Source: an uncultured Muribaculum sp. (lineage in GTDB: Bacteria; Bacteroidota; Bacteroidia; Bacteroidales; Muribaculaceae). Taken from it: a stretch of 60,030 bases of DNA. The translations under genes were made by a program, and so were the position numbers. The DNA is taken from NCBI GenBank assembly GCA_910578785.1, contig CAJTSJ010000018.1, positions 1 through 60,030 on the forward strand. Direction: 5' to 3'. Shown here piece after piece: positions 7,944-16,589 of the stretch (position 1 is its first letter; every line of letters starts with the position of its first letter). Below the pieces are notes generated by a model, which searched no databases, was not told the origin of the DNA, and saw only the letters and a program-made list of their open reading frames with translations.

Positions 7944-9947
7944 TTAAAATGCAGATTTGTCAATATAGCCGGTTAGCTTCTCCTTTATGTCGGAGTAGTA
8001 TTCGATGCGGTCATTCTGCGACCAAGAGTGTATCTGCGTGGATTCGGGGTCGTATAGTTTTAGAAATACTTTTCGAGTGCAGATAGGATAATATTCATCA
8101 TCCGCCAATTCTTCACATATAATCTGGCGCTTCACTTCAAATGCCGATTTCCCCACCATGGCATTTTGCTTAAGGTCGAGCAGTGCCATATTCGAAAGCT
8201 GGTGGACCGGCTTGGCTTTGTCGGCTTTAGAGTCCAACATGGAATAAAAGCCTACGACATCTTCAAAGAGGGCTTTGATGCTGTCAAATGTGTAGTCGCG
8301 AGTTTTGCACAGGGGCATTTTGGTGCCGTATGCTTCGACTTCCCGTATGCTGTCTTCCAATTCAGCAATGAGGCGTTGCTGTTCGTCCAATATTGAAGGG
8401 TCGCCAAACGACATCTTTCGCAAAGCGTTCAAGTTATATTGTATCCACTCCAACCAGGAGTCTTTATTGGTTTCGGGAAGACAGTCGGAATTCTGGGCAT
8501 GGATATGCTCAAGGGTCCACATCCGTTCTGTCACGCCGTCAGAGGAATATCTGTATTTATTGAAAGAAAAGTAGTTGCCCGATTTGTGGCGCAGTGTAGT
8601 CTCCACATTATAGAGCAACAATAGCTTTTTGATATATTTGTAGTGGGTCGAGTTGTCGTAACTAAGTTTTTCGAGACTCTTGATCGGACTCTTTGTCTCG
8701 TTGTCAACCGGCAAAACCATTTCCATAGATATCAGCTCGTTGACTTTTTTCAATACCGATTGTTTGCCGGTGGTTATGGAAAGCAAAGAGCAGATGACAT
8801 TGTCTTCACATCCTTTGTCGGCTATCTCGTTCAAAAAGCCGATGTGGTGGTATAGGCTTCGGTCATGGTACCAATATTGCAATTTTTCAAATGCATTGAG
8901 CACTTTCTCCCATACGATCCATGCATCGGAATTGCTGTCAAGTATTCGCTTGAAGTGCAGATATGTGTAGAGCGAATCTTTTTTGTTGAGTTCCGGATAT
9001 TCAGGAGCGACAACTTTGTTTGATGCATACTTGGCGCTCATCAAATCAAACAAGAGTTCGATGGCGTTGCGACCGATATTGTTGCGCCTTGTTAAAAACG
9101 ACTGGAAGTCTTTGTTCCGCATCTGCTGTTCAATCTCATCCCATTTCTCATTTATGCTTGTCTGTCTGTGGATGAAACGCTCTTTGCTTATTTCGTTGCT
9201 GACGGAGTCTGACAAATCGTTGAGGTCATCTCCAAGGTCGAATTTAGTACAGCTACTGAGAAACAGTGACCTTATCAGTTCGGAACAAGACAGCTCCACT
9301 TTCATTGAGTTCATGCGGTTGAATATGTCGTGGGGGTCGTTTTTCTCTACGGTCTCGTACCATACGACCTGCACCGACTTTTCTCCCGAATCCTTGGTGT
9401 TGTAGAAGTATTGGGAATATGTGCTGATTCTTTTTGTGTCATCGAAAAACCATTTTAATATGGTCTTCGCCGAATTGTAGATGTATACTGAATCTATCAG
9501 TTTGTTCCACCGATTCTTCGAATCATCAATTATGGGATTCCCATTGCCGTCATTAACGACTGAAATTGAATTGAATATATCCTCCATGTCAGGGCGCGTG
9601 GCATAGCGGATGGCATAGCCATGGTGTATTACAGGCCCGAATTGCGAACGGTTGATCTGGTCGAATACCTGCATGATTATTCTTAGTGTGGTGAGGCGTT
9701 GCTGTCCGTCGATTACTTCATACCATAATTCGTTGTCAAGGGATGTCTTTTTGACCACTATTGGTTGCAGACAATAGAACTGGCCTTTTGTCCCTCCTGT
9801 AAAAAATGTGTTCAAATCGTCGAGCAGGTCAAGCACCTGATGTCCGTCCCATCTGTAACCGCGCTGGTATTGAGGGATGATATACCTCTTATCGAGTAAG
9901 TCCGGTATGGCCCGGCGCTCCATAATATTGTTATTCGAAGTGTCCAT
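7944..9947 (-). CDS. DUF262-DUF1524 GmrSD-like protein with HNH-like motif
   Basis: 667 residues when started at the ATG at 9947. A TTG 39 bases upstream extends the frame but lies inside the probable promoter box (9984-9991), so the ATG is preferred. The DUF262 domain shows IPQYQRGYRW (24-33) and IDGQQRLTTLR (79-89). Near residue 479 is LEHIHAQN, which fits the DUF1524 His-Ile-x-x-Gln nuclease motif. This is the GmrS plus GmrD arrangement in one chain, as in SspE and type IV GmrSD enzymes that cut modified DNA. The next gene in the operon is a second DUF262 protein without the motif. No dnd/ssp genes or methylase are visible next to it. Confidence 0.78.
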   Translation of the reverse strand: MDTSNNNIMERRAIPDLLDKRYIIPQYQRGYRWDGHQVLDLLDDLNTFFTGGTKGQFYCLQPIVVKKTSLDNELWYEVIDGQQRLTTLRIIMQVFDQINRSQFGPVIHHGYAIRYATRPDMEDIFNSISVVNDGNGNPIIDDSKNRWNKLIDSVYIYNSAKTILKWFFDDTKRISTYSQYFYNTKDSGEKSVQVVWYETVEKNDPHDIFNRMNSMKVELSCSELIRSLFLSSCTKFDLGDDLNDLSDSVSNEISKERFIHRQTSINEKWDEIEQQMRNKDFQSFLTRRNNIGRNAIELLFDLMSAKYASNKVVAPEYPELNKKDSLYTYLHFKRILDSNSDAWIVWEKVLNAFEKLQYWYHDRSLYHHIGFLNEIADKGCEDNVICSLLSITTGKQSVLKKVNELISMEMVLPVDNETKSPIKSLEKLSYDNSTHYKYIKKLLLLYNVETTLRHKSGNYFSFNKYRYSSDGVTERMWTLEHIHAQNSDCLPETNKDSWLEWIQYNLNALRKMSFGDPSILDEQQRLIAELEDSIREVEAYGTKMPLCKTRDYTFDSIKALFEDVVGFYSMLDSKADKAKPVHQLSNMALLDLKQNAMVGKSAFEVKRQIICEELADDEYYPICTRKVFLKLYDPESTQIHSWSQNDRIEYYSDIKEKLTGYIDKSAF

Positions 9948-9983
9948 GTTGTGAAATGTGTATATCTCTTGCTTTGTAAAGTG

Positions 9984-9991
9984 CAAAAATA
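9984..9991 (-). promoter_or_regulatory. -7 box for the DUF262 operon
   Basis: On the minus strand this reads TATTTTTG, a match to TAnnTTTG. Transcription would start near 9977, about 30 bases before the ATG at 9947. This decides the start codon against the upstream TTG. No -33 TTTG is obvious. Confidence 0.5.
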
Positions 9992-10749
9992 ACGTTTTAT
10001 ATTAATAATCAGATGTAGCGTACAGATAAAAATAACATACGCGTTGAAAGGGTTGATGAAATACGGGAGTGCCGGACCGGTATAACCGTAACCGTTGTCC
10101 ACCTCCATCGCCCGGATGAACGTAGCCGTCGTCTACAGCAGATGACGATACGCCACGTTTAAGGCCGCATGGCATGCACATGCGTTTGGTGTGCCTCCGA
10201 GGTCTCGCGAAGGTGTCGGTCACGATTATGTCCGGCCCGCGCAGTCTCCGCCGTCGGGGCGGCCGCGGATTGCCCCGATGGCGCGAAGTCACGAAATCGG
10301 ACGGTATCAGAGTTCATGCCGACCCGGATCCGTATTTGACCGGCATGTTCCGATATCATCCGTCCCGTGGTTTTCGCCGCGGTTGTTGGATTAATCGAAC
10401 AATGCAAAGTTACAATCGTCCGCAGGGGTTGATACTGCGAAATTGGGGGAAAATTTTTTCGGGGTGTGCAACGTCGTCGACGTTGTGTTTGTGTTTGGGG
10501 GGATGGACTCCACGAACGCCACTGTCGTGGCTTTATCGTGGAGTTTAACGTATGGTCGCGCCTCCGGCGCGCCTTGGGGTATGAGACGGGGCGTTGTCCG
10601 GCGCGCCATGGGCGGTAGGCCGTGGTAAGCGCCACTAATTATTGTGTGGTTGACCATATTGTCGGCTCGGAGAGCCGATTTCGGGGGTGGGGAGTGAACA
10701 ATTGCGGGGCGGGTGCGTTTGATAATTAAAAGTTAAAAATGACAATAAT
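9992..10749. other. 758-bp region without a convincing gene
   Basis: Several overlapping open frames exist on both strands, but none has a recognisable family, a good start context or a consistent codon bias. The sequence is GC-rich with many short palindromes, for example ACGTCGTCGACGT near 10469 and a GCCACTGTCGTGGC hairpin near 10518. A minus-strand TAACTTTG box is at 10405-10412, so a leftward transcript towards the DUF262 operon is possible. The stretch from 10500 to 10700 is rich in GGCGCGCC-like and GGAG/CTCC pairs. It could be decayed coding sequence, a long leader or a structured RNA. Confidence 0.5.
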
Positions 10750-11253
10750 ATGAAAAAGATCGGCATATTTTATGGATCAAGTACCGGCATAACCTCCGAG
10801 GTGGCTGAGGATATCGCAAAATTTATGGGTGTAGGCTCCAATGATGTCCATGATGTCGCCAAGAGTGCTCCGTCGGATGTCGCCGGATATGACGTGTTGA
10901 TTCTCGGTTCATCGACTTGGGGAGCAGGTAACCTTCAGGATGACTGGTATGACTTTCTCGACGGACTTGAGGTGCTTGACCTTGAGGGGAAGGTTGTCGC
11001 TTTGTTCGGTTGTGGCGATGAGTCGATGAGCGATACTTTCTGTGGAGCTTTGGGCGAGCTGTACATGCGGTTGCAGAAGACCGGAGCCAGGTTTGTCGGG
11101 TATTTTAATGCCGACGGTTATTCATTTGACGAATCTCCGGCGTTTATTGACGGTGTGTATGTCGGCCTGTTGCTTGACCAGGTAAATCATGAGGAGCTGA
11201 CCGAAGCGCGTCTAAAAGAGTGGACGGAACAGCTTAAAAAAGAAATCGGTTAA
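10750..11253 (+). CDS. fldA: Flavodoxin
   Basis: A 167-residue FMN-binding electron carrier of the long-chain flavodoxin type. The phosphate-binding loop GSSTGIT is at residues 9-15. Aromatic/Gly loops around the isoalloxazine ring follow: STWGAGNLQDDWYDF near 56-70 and FGCGDESMSDTFCGA near 90-104. It can replace ferredoxin as a low-potential donor. The ATG follows an A/T-rich leader typical of Bacteroidetes. A bidirectional terminator separates it from kdsA, so it is a single-gene unit. Confidence 0.95.
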   Translation: MKKIGIFYGSSTGITSEVAEDIAKFMGVGSNDVHDVAKSAPSDVAGYDVLILGSSTWGAGNLQDDWYDFLDGLEVLDLEGKVVALFGCGDESMSDTFCGALGELYMRLQKTGARFVGYFNADGYSFDESPAFIDGVYVGLLLDQVNHEELTEARLKEWTEQLKKEIG

Positions 11254-11341
11254 TAACGATAAACAACATAATGCTTTTGGCCGGACCGGTTTGGAATCAG
11301 GTTCATATATTGCAGTATATGGCCGGACCGCCAAAAAAAGA

Positions 11342-11396
11342 AGCGGATGAAGGCGACAGTATGATGTGTTGCTTCATCCGCTATAGGTTTTTTTTT
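11342..11396. terminator. Bidirectional terminator fldA / kdsA
   Basis: AGCGGATGAAG (11342-11352) pairs perfectly with CTTCATCCGCT (11372-11382). A run of nine T follows on the + strand. A run of A just before the stem gives a T tract for the minus strand. It ends both fldA and the leftward operon. Confidence 0.85.
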
Positions 11397-11407
11397 GTTA
11401 GACAGTG

Positions 11408-12217
11408 TCAGAATTGATTGATGGTCATTCGGATTGCTGTCAGATGTTCAAGAAGTTTTGGCAATAGTTCAAGTTTCAGCATATTCGCACCGTCGCTCTT
11501 GGCTACAGCAGGGTTGCGGTGGGTCTCGATAAAGAGTCCGTCGGCTCCGACCGATATGCCTGCGCGGGCTATGGTCTCGATCAGGTCGGGGCGTCCGCCT
11601 GTCACTCCCGAGGTTTGGTTAGGCTGTTGGAGCGAATGGGTCACGTCGAGAATTACCGGCACGTCCTGGCGTTGCATGACGGGAATACCGCGATAGTCCA
11701 CGATTAGGTCCTGATAGCCGAAGGTGGTTCCGCGTTCAGTGACGGCAACCTGATTGTTGCCTGCATCCCTTACTTTACGTACGGCGTGTTCCATTGCTTC
11801 TGGCGAGAGGAACTGGCCTTTCTTGATGTTTACCATGCGTCCTGTGCGCGCGGCGGCGACAAGCAAGTCGGTCTGACGGCAAAGGAATGCCGGAATCTGC
11901 AGCACGTCGACATATTCGGCGGCCATTCGGGCTTCTTCGGCGGTGTGTATGTCGGTTACCACGGGGATGTTGAACGTGTCGTGGACCTTCTTGAGTATTT
12001 TCAAGGCTTTTTCATCGCCTATACCTGTAAATGAGTCTATCCTTGAACGGTTTGCTTTACGGTATGACCCTTTGAACACGTAGGGAATGTTGAGCTTCGA
12101 CGTGATGTCGCAGACGAATTCCGCGATGTCGAGGGCCATCTCTTCGCCTTCGATTACGCATGGTCCGGCAAGGAGAAAGAAGTTGTCGGTCGATGATGAT
12201 TTTAAATATCTTAGCAT
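11408..12217 (-). CDS. kdsA: 3-deoxy-8-phosphooctulonate (KDO-8-P) synthase
   Basis: 269 residues. It condenses phosphoenolpyruvate with arabinose-5-phosphate to make KDO-8-P for the lipopolysaccharide inner core. The signatures LLAGPCVIEGEE (about 15-26), FKGSYRKANRSR (about 48-59), DIHT and THSLQQPN are all present. The length is right for the family. It is the last gene of a compact leftward run; its start is 8 bases from the rsmE stop, so it depends on upstream transcription. Confidence 0.97.
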   Translation of the reverse strand: MLRYLKSSSTDNFFLLAGPCVIEGEEMALDIAEFVCDITSKLNIPYVFKGSYRKANRSRIDSFTGIGDEKALKILKKVHDTFNIPVVTDIHTAEEARMAAEYVDVLQIPAFLCRQTDLLVAAARTGRMVNIKKGQFLSPEAMEHAVRKVRDAGNNQVAVTERGTTFGYQDLIVDYRGIPVMQRQDVPVILDVTHSLQQPNQTSGVTGGRPDLIETIARAGISVGADGLFIETHRNPAVAKSDGANMLKLELLPKLLEHLTAIRMTINQF

Positions 12218-12225
12218 ATCGGTTA

Positions 12226-12936
12226 TTAGCTTAGCTGGTTAATAATATGTATGGTGTCGCATGCACATAGTGCGGCCGTTTCGGTGCGCAGTCTGCTGTC
12301 GCCAAGACTGATCGGCGAGTAGCCGTTGTCGATGGCCAGCCTTATTTCGTCAGAGTCAAAGTCGCCTTCGGGACCGATAAGTATGACACAGCTCCGCATT
12401 TGGGCCTTATAGGCTCTTGCCAGCAGAATTCTCGGTATGGAAGGGTCGCAGTAGGCTATGAATCCGGCATCGGCTTTCAGTTCGGCGATGGCCTTTTTTA
12501 TGGGTGTCATGGGGTATATGTCAGGCAAGGTGGCCTTAAGCGACTGCTTCATAGCCGATATGGCTATGCGTTGCAGGCGGTCGACCTTTATCTCCTTGCG
12601 CTCGGAATGCCGGCACAGCAACGGGACTATGCGGTTTACGCCTATCTCGGTGAGCTTTTCGACAAGCCATTCCATCCGGTCCATGTTTTTGGTCGGGGCT
12701 ACGGCTATGGTTATGTCGGTGTCCCATGTAGGCGGAACCACGACACTTTCCACAATCTCTACCGCGGCCTTGCGGGGATTGTCGGACATAAGCCGGCACT
12801 TGTACCGGGAGCCTTTGCCGTCGACCACTTCCACGATGTCGCCTATAGTCTTTCGCAATACTCTAAGGCAGTGTTTCGCGTCGTCTTCAGGCAGAATTAG
12901 CGCGTCGGCTATGTCAGGGGCATAGAACTGGATCAT
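12226..12936 (-). CDS. rsmE: 16S rRNA m3U1498 methyltransferase
   Basis: 236 residues of the SPOUT superfamily. An N-terminal PUA-like RNA-binding domain (CLRVLRKTIGD) is followed by the trefoil-knot S-adenosylmethionine site, seen as LIGPEGDFDSDEI and SLGDSRLRTETAA near the C-terminus. It methylates U1498 of 16S rRNA in assembled 30S subunits. It sits 3 bases after the permease stop and 8 bases before kdsA, clearly within the operon. Confidence 0.95.
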   Translation of the reverse strand: MIQFYAPDIADALILPEDDAKHCLRVLRKTIGDIVEVVDGKGSRYKCRLMSDNPRKAAVEIVESVVVPPTWDTDITIAVAPTKNMDRMEWLVEKLTEIGVNRIVPLLCRHSERKEIKVDRLQRIAISAMKQSLKATLPDIYPMTPIKKAIAELKADAGFIAYCDPSIPRILLARAYKAQMRSCVILIGPEGDFDSDEIRLAIDNGYSPISLGDSRLRTETAALCACDTIHIINQLS

Positions 12937-12939
12937 GAC

Positions 12940-14277
12940 CTATCTGGTTTGGGCTGTATGCTTGTATTTGAACAGAATCTTGAAGAATACTGCCACTACG
13001 AGCGCATATCCGGCGAATATCAACCATGGTGTCGACCAGTCGCCGAGCATGTAGGTGGTGCCGTTGACCTCTGTCGGCTGTACGTAGTTGTTTATGACGC
13101 CTCCGGCTATGAGCATTCCTATCGACGCTCCGAGACCGTTGGTCATGAGCATGAACAGACCCTGTGCGGATGCTTTGATGTTGTCGTTGGTCTCCTGCTC
13201 GACAAACAGGGCGCCTGACACGTTGAAGAAGTCGAATGCCACTCCATAGACTATCATGGAAAGAATCAGCAACCATACGCCTGAGCCGGGATTGCCTATT
13301 CCGAAAAATCCGAATCGCAGAACCCATGCCAACATTGCCATCAGCATTACATTCTTGATTCCGAACCGGCGCATGAAGAACGGAATGAGCAATATGCACA
13401 GAGCCTCCGACATCTGCGATATGGATGTGAGCAGAGTAGCGTTGTTGGCTCCGAATGTGTCGGCATATTCAGGTATGCCTTTGAAGCTCGTGATGAACGG
13501 AGTGGCAAAGCCGTTGGTTATCTGTAACGCCACTCCCAAAAGCATTGAGAAGAAGAAGAACACGAACATGCGGGAGTCCTTGAACAGCTTGAAAGCGTCA
13601 AGTCCGAGAATCGACAGGATGCTTTTGCCGTTGGTCCGGCTCTTTGCCATGACAGGAACCTTGGGCAGACAGAAGCTGTATACGGCCAGAATCACTCCGA
13701 GGCAGGCGCATACGAAAAGTTGCATGTCGGTGTACTGGAAGCGGAACGCCGAATTGGGATTGCTGTCGGAGATGGCAAATCCAAACTGTCCGTCGTTGAA
13801 GTACGCGCAGTTGACGAACCACATCGAGACGATGAAACCTACCGTGCCGAGCACTCGGATGGGTGGGAAGTCTTTGACCGTATCGAGTCCGTGGTCCTTC
13901 AATATGTGGAATGTCACTGAATTGGACAGCGCGATTGTAGGCATATAGAATGCGAGGCTGAGCGTATACAGGGTAAACAGCGGGGTGAATTCAGGCTGTC
14001 CGGGTCCTTCGCAATACATCCATGCCGAAAACATGAACACCGCCGCCAATAAGTGGCAGATTCCTAATAGACGCTGGCCTTGAATCCACTTGTCGGCAAT
14101 CACACCTATAACGGCGGGCATGAAGATGGACACAAAGCCTACTACCGCATAAAACAGTGAGATGTAGGTGCCAAGTCCGGCAGAGCCGAGGTATTGGCCG
14201 AGACACACTAAGTAGCTTCCCCATACAGCGAACTGGAGAAAGCTTAGGACTGAGAGTCTGATTTTTGTTGTTCCCAT
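12940..14277 (-). CDS. Nucleoside permease of the NHS/MFS family
   Basis: 445 residues with about twelve hydrophobic segments. The N-terminus (KIRLSVLSFLQFAVWGSY) and the loop GVIADKWIQGQRLLGICHLL match NupG/XapB-type nucleoside:proton symporters. The motif PPIRVLGTVGFI after the fourth or fifth segment is also typical of that family. It probably imports nucleosides across the inner membrane. The spacing to neighbours is 17 bases upstream and 3 downstream, so it is part of the kdsA operon rather than a separate nucleoside regulon. Confidence 0.85.
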   Translation of the reverse strand: MGTTKIRLSVLSFLQFAVWGSYLVCLGQYLGSAGLGTYISLFYAVVGFVSIFMPAVIGVIADKWIQGQRLLGICHLLAAVFMFSAWMYCEGPGQPEFTPLFTLYTLSLAFYMPTIALSNSVTFHILKDHGLDTVKDFPPIRVLGTVGFIVSMWFVNCAYFNDGQFGFAISDSNPNSAFRFQYTDMQLFVCACLGVILAVYSFCLPKVPVMAKSRTNGKSILSILGLDAFKLFKDSRMFVFFFFSMLLGVALQITNGFATPFITSFKGIPEYADTFGANNATLLTSISQMSEALCILLIPFFMRRFGIKNVMLMAMLAWVLRFGFFGIGNPGSGVWLLILSMIVYGVAFDFFNVSGALFVEQETNDNIKASAQGLFMLMTNGLGASIGMLIAGGVINNYVQPTEVNGTTYMLGDWSTPWLIFAGYALVVAVFFKILFKYKHTAQTR

Positions 14278-14294
14278 TATATAGTTGGTTCTGT

Positions 14295-14951
14295 TTAAAG
14301 CTTGTTGTCGCGTTTGCGCTTGAGGATTTCGCTCACTTTCGATGCCTCTTCGTAGCGTTCTTCGGCTATCAGTTTTTCAAGGGTGCGCTCAAGCTCCTCG
14401 ACGGCATAGTTTTCGAGTTTAGGCTCAGACTGCGATATGCCGTCGTCGCCCGTCATTTCTGTATCGTCTAATTTGTCGTCGTCGTTCCTTTCTGAATCGA
14501 TGTCGTCGTCGTCATCATCGTCGGCAGGCGATTCTTCCATTATGAATCCGGTCTCGTTGAGTATCTCCGGTGTGGTGTAGATGGGGGCTTTTGTGCGCAT
14601 GGCTATTCCGATTGCGTCGGATGTCCGCGAATCGATGACAACCTGGCGTTCGCCGTCGGTAAATGTGAGTTCCGAAGAAAAGATTCCGTCTTCAAACTTG
14701 TATATCATCACCTCCTTGAGCTTGACTCCGAATGCATGGGCGAAACTGACGAAGAGGTCGTGGGTCATAGGTCGGGGCGGTATGATGTTTTCCATGCGTA
14801 TGGCAATGGACTGGGCTTCGGAGGCTCCGATCACTACCGGAATCCGGTACGGGCCGTCGACCTGTGCCAATATGAGCGCGTAGGCTCCTGACTGAATCTG
14901 GCTGTATGATATGCCAAGTACCCGAAGACGTATTTTTTCTTGTGGTTCCAT
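14295..14951 (-). CDS. Bifunctional nuclease family protein with UVR motif
   Basis: 218 residues. Residues about 5-135 are a BFN/DUF151 domain (RIPVVIGASEAQSIAIRM, then HDLFVSFAHAFGV and DGRTSDAIGIAM-like DSRTSDAIGIAM). An extremely acidic linker of mostly Asp follows (about 145-165), then a UVR/UvrB-interaction motif, ELERTLEKLIAEERYEEAS. BFN proteins have reported DNase and RNase activity in plants and mycobacteria. The bacterial role is uncertain. The UVR coiled hairpin suggests a protein partner. It sits between mnmA and the permease with short gaps. Confidence 0.85.
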   Translation of the reverse strand: MEPQEKIRLRVLGISYSQIQSGAYALILAQVDGPYRIPVVIGASEAQSIAIRMENIIPPRPMTHDLFVSFAHAFGVKLKEVMIYKFEDGIFSSELTFTDGERQVVIDSRTSDAIGIAMRTKAPIYTTPEILNETGFIMEESPADDDDDDDIDSERNDDDKLDDTEMTGDDGISQSEPKLENYAVEELERTLEKLIAEERYEEASKVSEILKRKRDNKL

Positions 14952-14960
14952 GGAATTGCG

Positions 14961-16040
14961 TTATAGGATTACATTTTGGCCGGTTATGATACCGCTTCCG
15001 TAGCACAGATGCGCCTTTTCGTCGTAGATTACCGCGAATTGTCCGGGAGCTATGCCTTGCACGCGGTTCTCGGATTCAACGACATATTCGCTGTCGGAGA
15101 TTCGAGTCAGTGTCGCAGGCAAAAACTCCGGCATGTGGCGGTTCTTGAACGTAATCTTAACTTTGTCACAGCTGTCGGCCCACGGATTTCCCGATATGAA
15201 GTGCATCTCGTCGAGGTGCAGGGTGTTGCCGAACTGCTTTTCGGTGTCGTAGCCCTGACTGACGTAAATTACGTTGTCGTGGACATTCTTTTTCACCACG
15301 TACCACGGCCCTCCGCTTAGTCCGAGACCACGGCGCTGACCGATGGTGTGGAACCAGAATCCGTTGTGTTCGCCGAGTTTACGCCCGGTCTCGAGTTCGA
15401 TTATGGCTCCCTTTTTTGTGCCTAAATGACGCTTGATGAAGTCGTTGTAGTTTATTTTGCCCAGGAAGCATATTCCCTGGCTGTCTTTTCTGAAGGCATT
15501 CGGCATTTTGACGTCAATGGCCGTCTCCCTTACCTTTGATTTGGGCATATTGCCTATCGGGAACATCAGGTGGCTCAGCTGGTCGTAGCTGATACGCGCA
15601 AGGAAGTCGGTCTGGTCTTTTACGGGGTCGACCGCTGTTGCAAGATAGATTTTACCGTCAACCGTGCGGGTGGTGGCATAGTGTCCGGTGGCAGTCTTGT
15701 CAAATTCATGGCCCCAGCGCTGTTCAAAGTATCCGAACTTGATCATCTTGTTGCACATCAGGTCGGGGTTGGGGGTGAGTCCGCTCCTTACGGTACGGAG
15801 GGCGTATTCCATCACGTTGTCCCAGTATTCCTGGTGAAGCGACACCACGTCAAACGGCAGGCCATATTTTTTGGCAATGAACCTGCACATCTCTATGTCC
15901 TCTTCCGCAGAACAGTCGCCTGAGTCGGTGTCAAGGCCGATGCGGATATAAAACAGGTGAAGGTCATGTCCTTCCTCTTTTAGACGGTGCACCACGACGG
16001 CGCTGTCTACTCCTCCTGATATAAGTACGGCTATTCTCAT
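14961..16040 (-). CDS. mnmA: tRNA-specific 2-thiouridylase
   Basis: 359 residues. It activates U34 of tRNA-Lys, -Glu and -Gln with ATP and adds sulphur to give s2U. The PP-loop SGGVDSAVVV is at residues about 8-17. The catalytic Cys is in NPDLMCNKMIKFGYF and the second in SQGICFLGKI. The C-terminal beta-barrel (RVQGIAPGQFAVIY) is complete. It lies 9 bases upstream of the BFN gene in the same operon. Confidence 0.95.
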   Translation of the reverse strand: MRIAVLISGGVDSAVVVHRLKEEGHDLHLFYIRIGLDTDSGDCSAEEDIEMCRFIAKKYGLPFDVVSLHQEYWDNVMEYALRTVRSGLTPNPDLMCNKMIKFGYFEQRWGHEFDKTATGHYATTRTVDGKIYLATAVDPVKDQTDFLARISYDQLSHLMFPIGNMPKSKVRETAIDVKMPNAFRKDSQGICFLGKINYNDFIKRHLGTKKGAIIELETGRKLGEHNGFWFHTIGQRRGLGLSGGPWYVVKKNVHDNVIYVSQGYDTEKQFGNTLHLDEMHFISGNPWADSCDKVKITFKNRHMPEFLPATLTRISDSEYVVESENRVQGIAPGQFAVIYDEKAHLCYGSGIITGQNVIL

Positions 16041-16055
16041 TAACGTCTATGTCAA

Positions 16056-16562
16056 TTATACTTCTTCTAACTCTTCTGTTTCAGTCTCGTCTTTGCCTCG
16101 GCGGGCCAATATGAAGAGCGATATGCAGTAGTCTACCGATATTTTACCCGGACCTGAGAGCAATAGGAAGAGGAATATGCCGATGAACATCAGTGGCAGA
16201 TAGCCTGGCTGGATGCTGTCGATGGCATATATCGAGGTGTCGGGGAGCATATCGTGGAGAATGTGGTATTCGGCTATCAGCATTGCCACTGTCGGCGGGA
16301 TGATGGATATGCGGGTAAGGAATCCTAACATGATGAACAGCGAACAGAGCACCTCGATTATGATCATGCATATAAGTGATGTCTCGTGGTCCATTCCCAA
16401 CACTGCCGGAAATGTATCGCGCAGAGCCGTGAATTTTACCAGGTGGCGTATGCCGAACTGCATGAGCATGATGCCCACGAACAGACGCATGAACAGACGC
16501 GCAAGATTGCTGTAGGTATATCCTGTACAACGCAGGAACAATGATTCGAAGAATGGAGCCAT
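16056..16562 (-). CDS. DoxX-family membrane protein
   Basis: 168 residues with four predicted membrane segments. The first segment, RLFMRLFVGIMLMQFGIRHLVKF, is typical of DoxX. A charged tail ends in acidic residues (ETEELEEV). Members are linked to oxidative stress or quinone chemistry in other bacteria, but the precise role is unknown. It belongs to the leftward operon (15 bases from mnmA, 27 from the DUF5106 gene). Confidence 0.8.
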   Translation of the reverse strand: MAPFFESLFLRCTGYTYSNLARLFMRLFVGIMLMQFGIRHLVKFTALRDTFPAVLGMDHETSLICMIIIEVLCSLFIMLGFLTRISIIPPTVAMLIAEYHILHDMLPDTSIYAIDSIQPGYLPLMFIGIFLFLLLSGPGKISVDYCISLFILARRGKDETETEELEEV

Positions 16563-16589
16563 GTCGTAGGTGATGTTAAGTTGGTGTGA

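Noticed and set aside
10159..10635. 158-codon minus-strand frame in the gap before fldA
   Set aside because: Pro/Arg/Thr-rich low-complexity translation, overlapped by equally long frames in other phases; kept only as part of the gap description.
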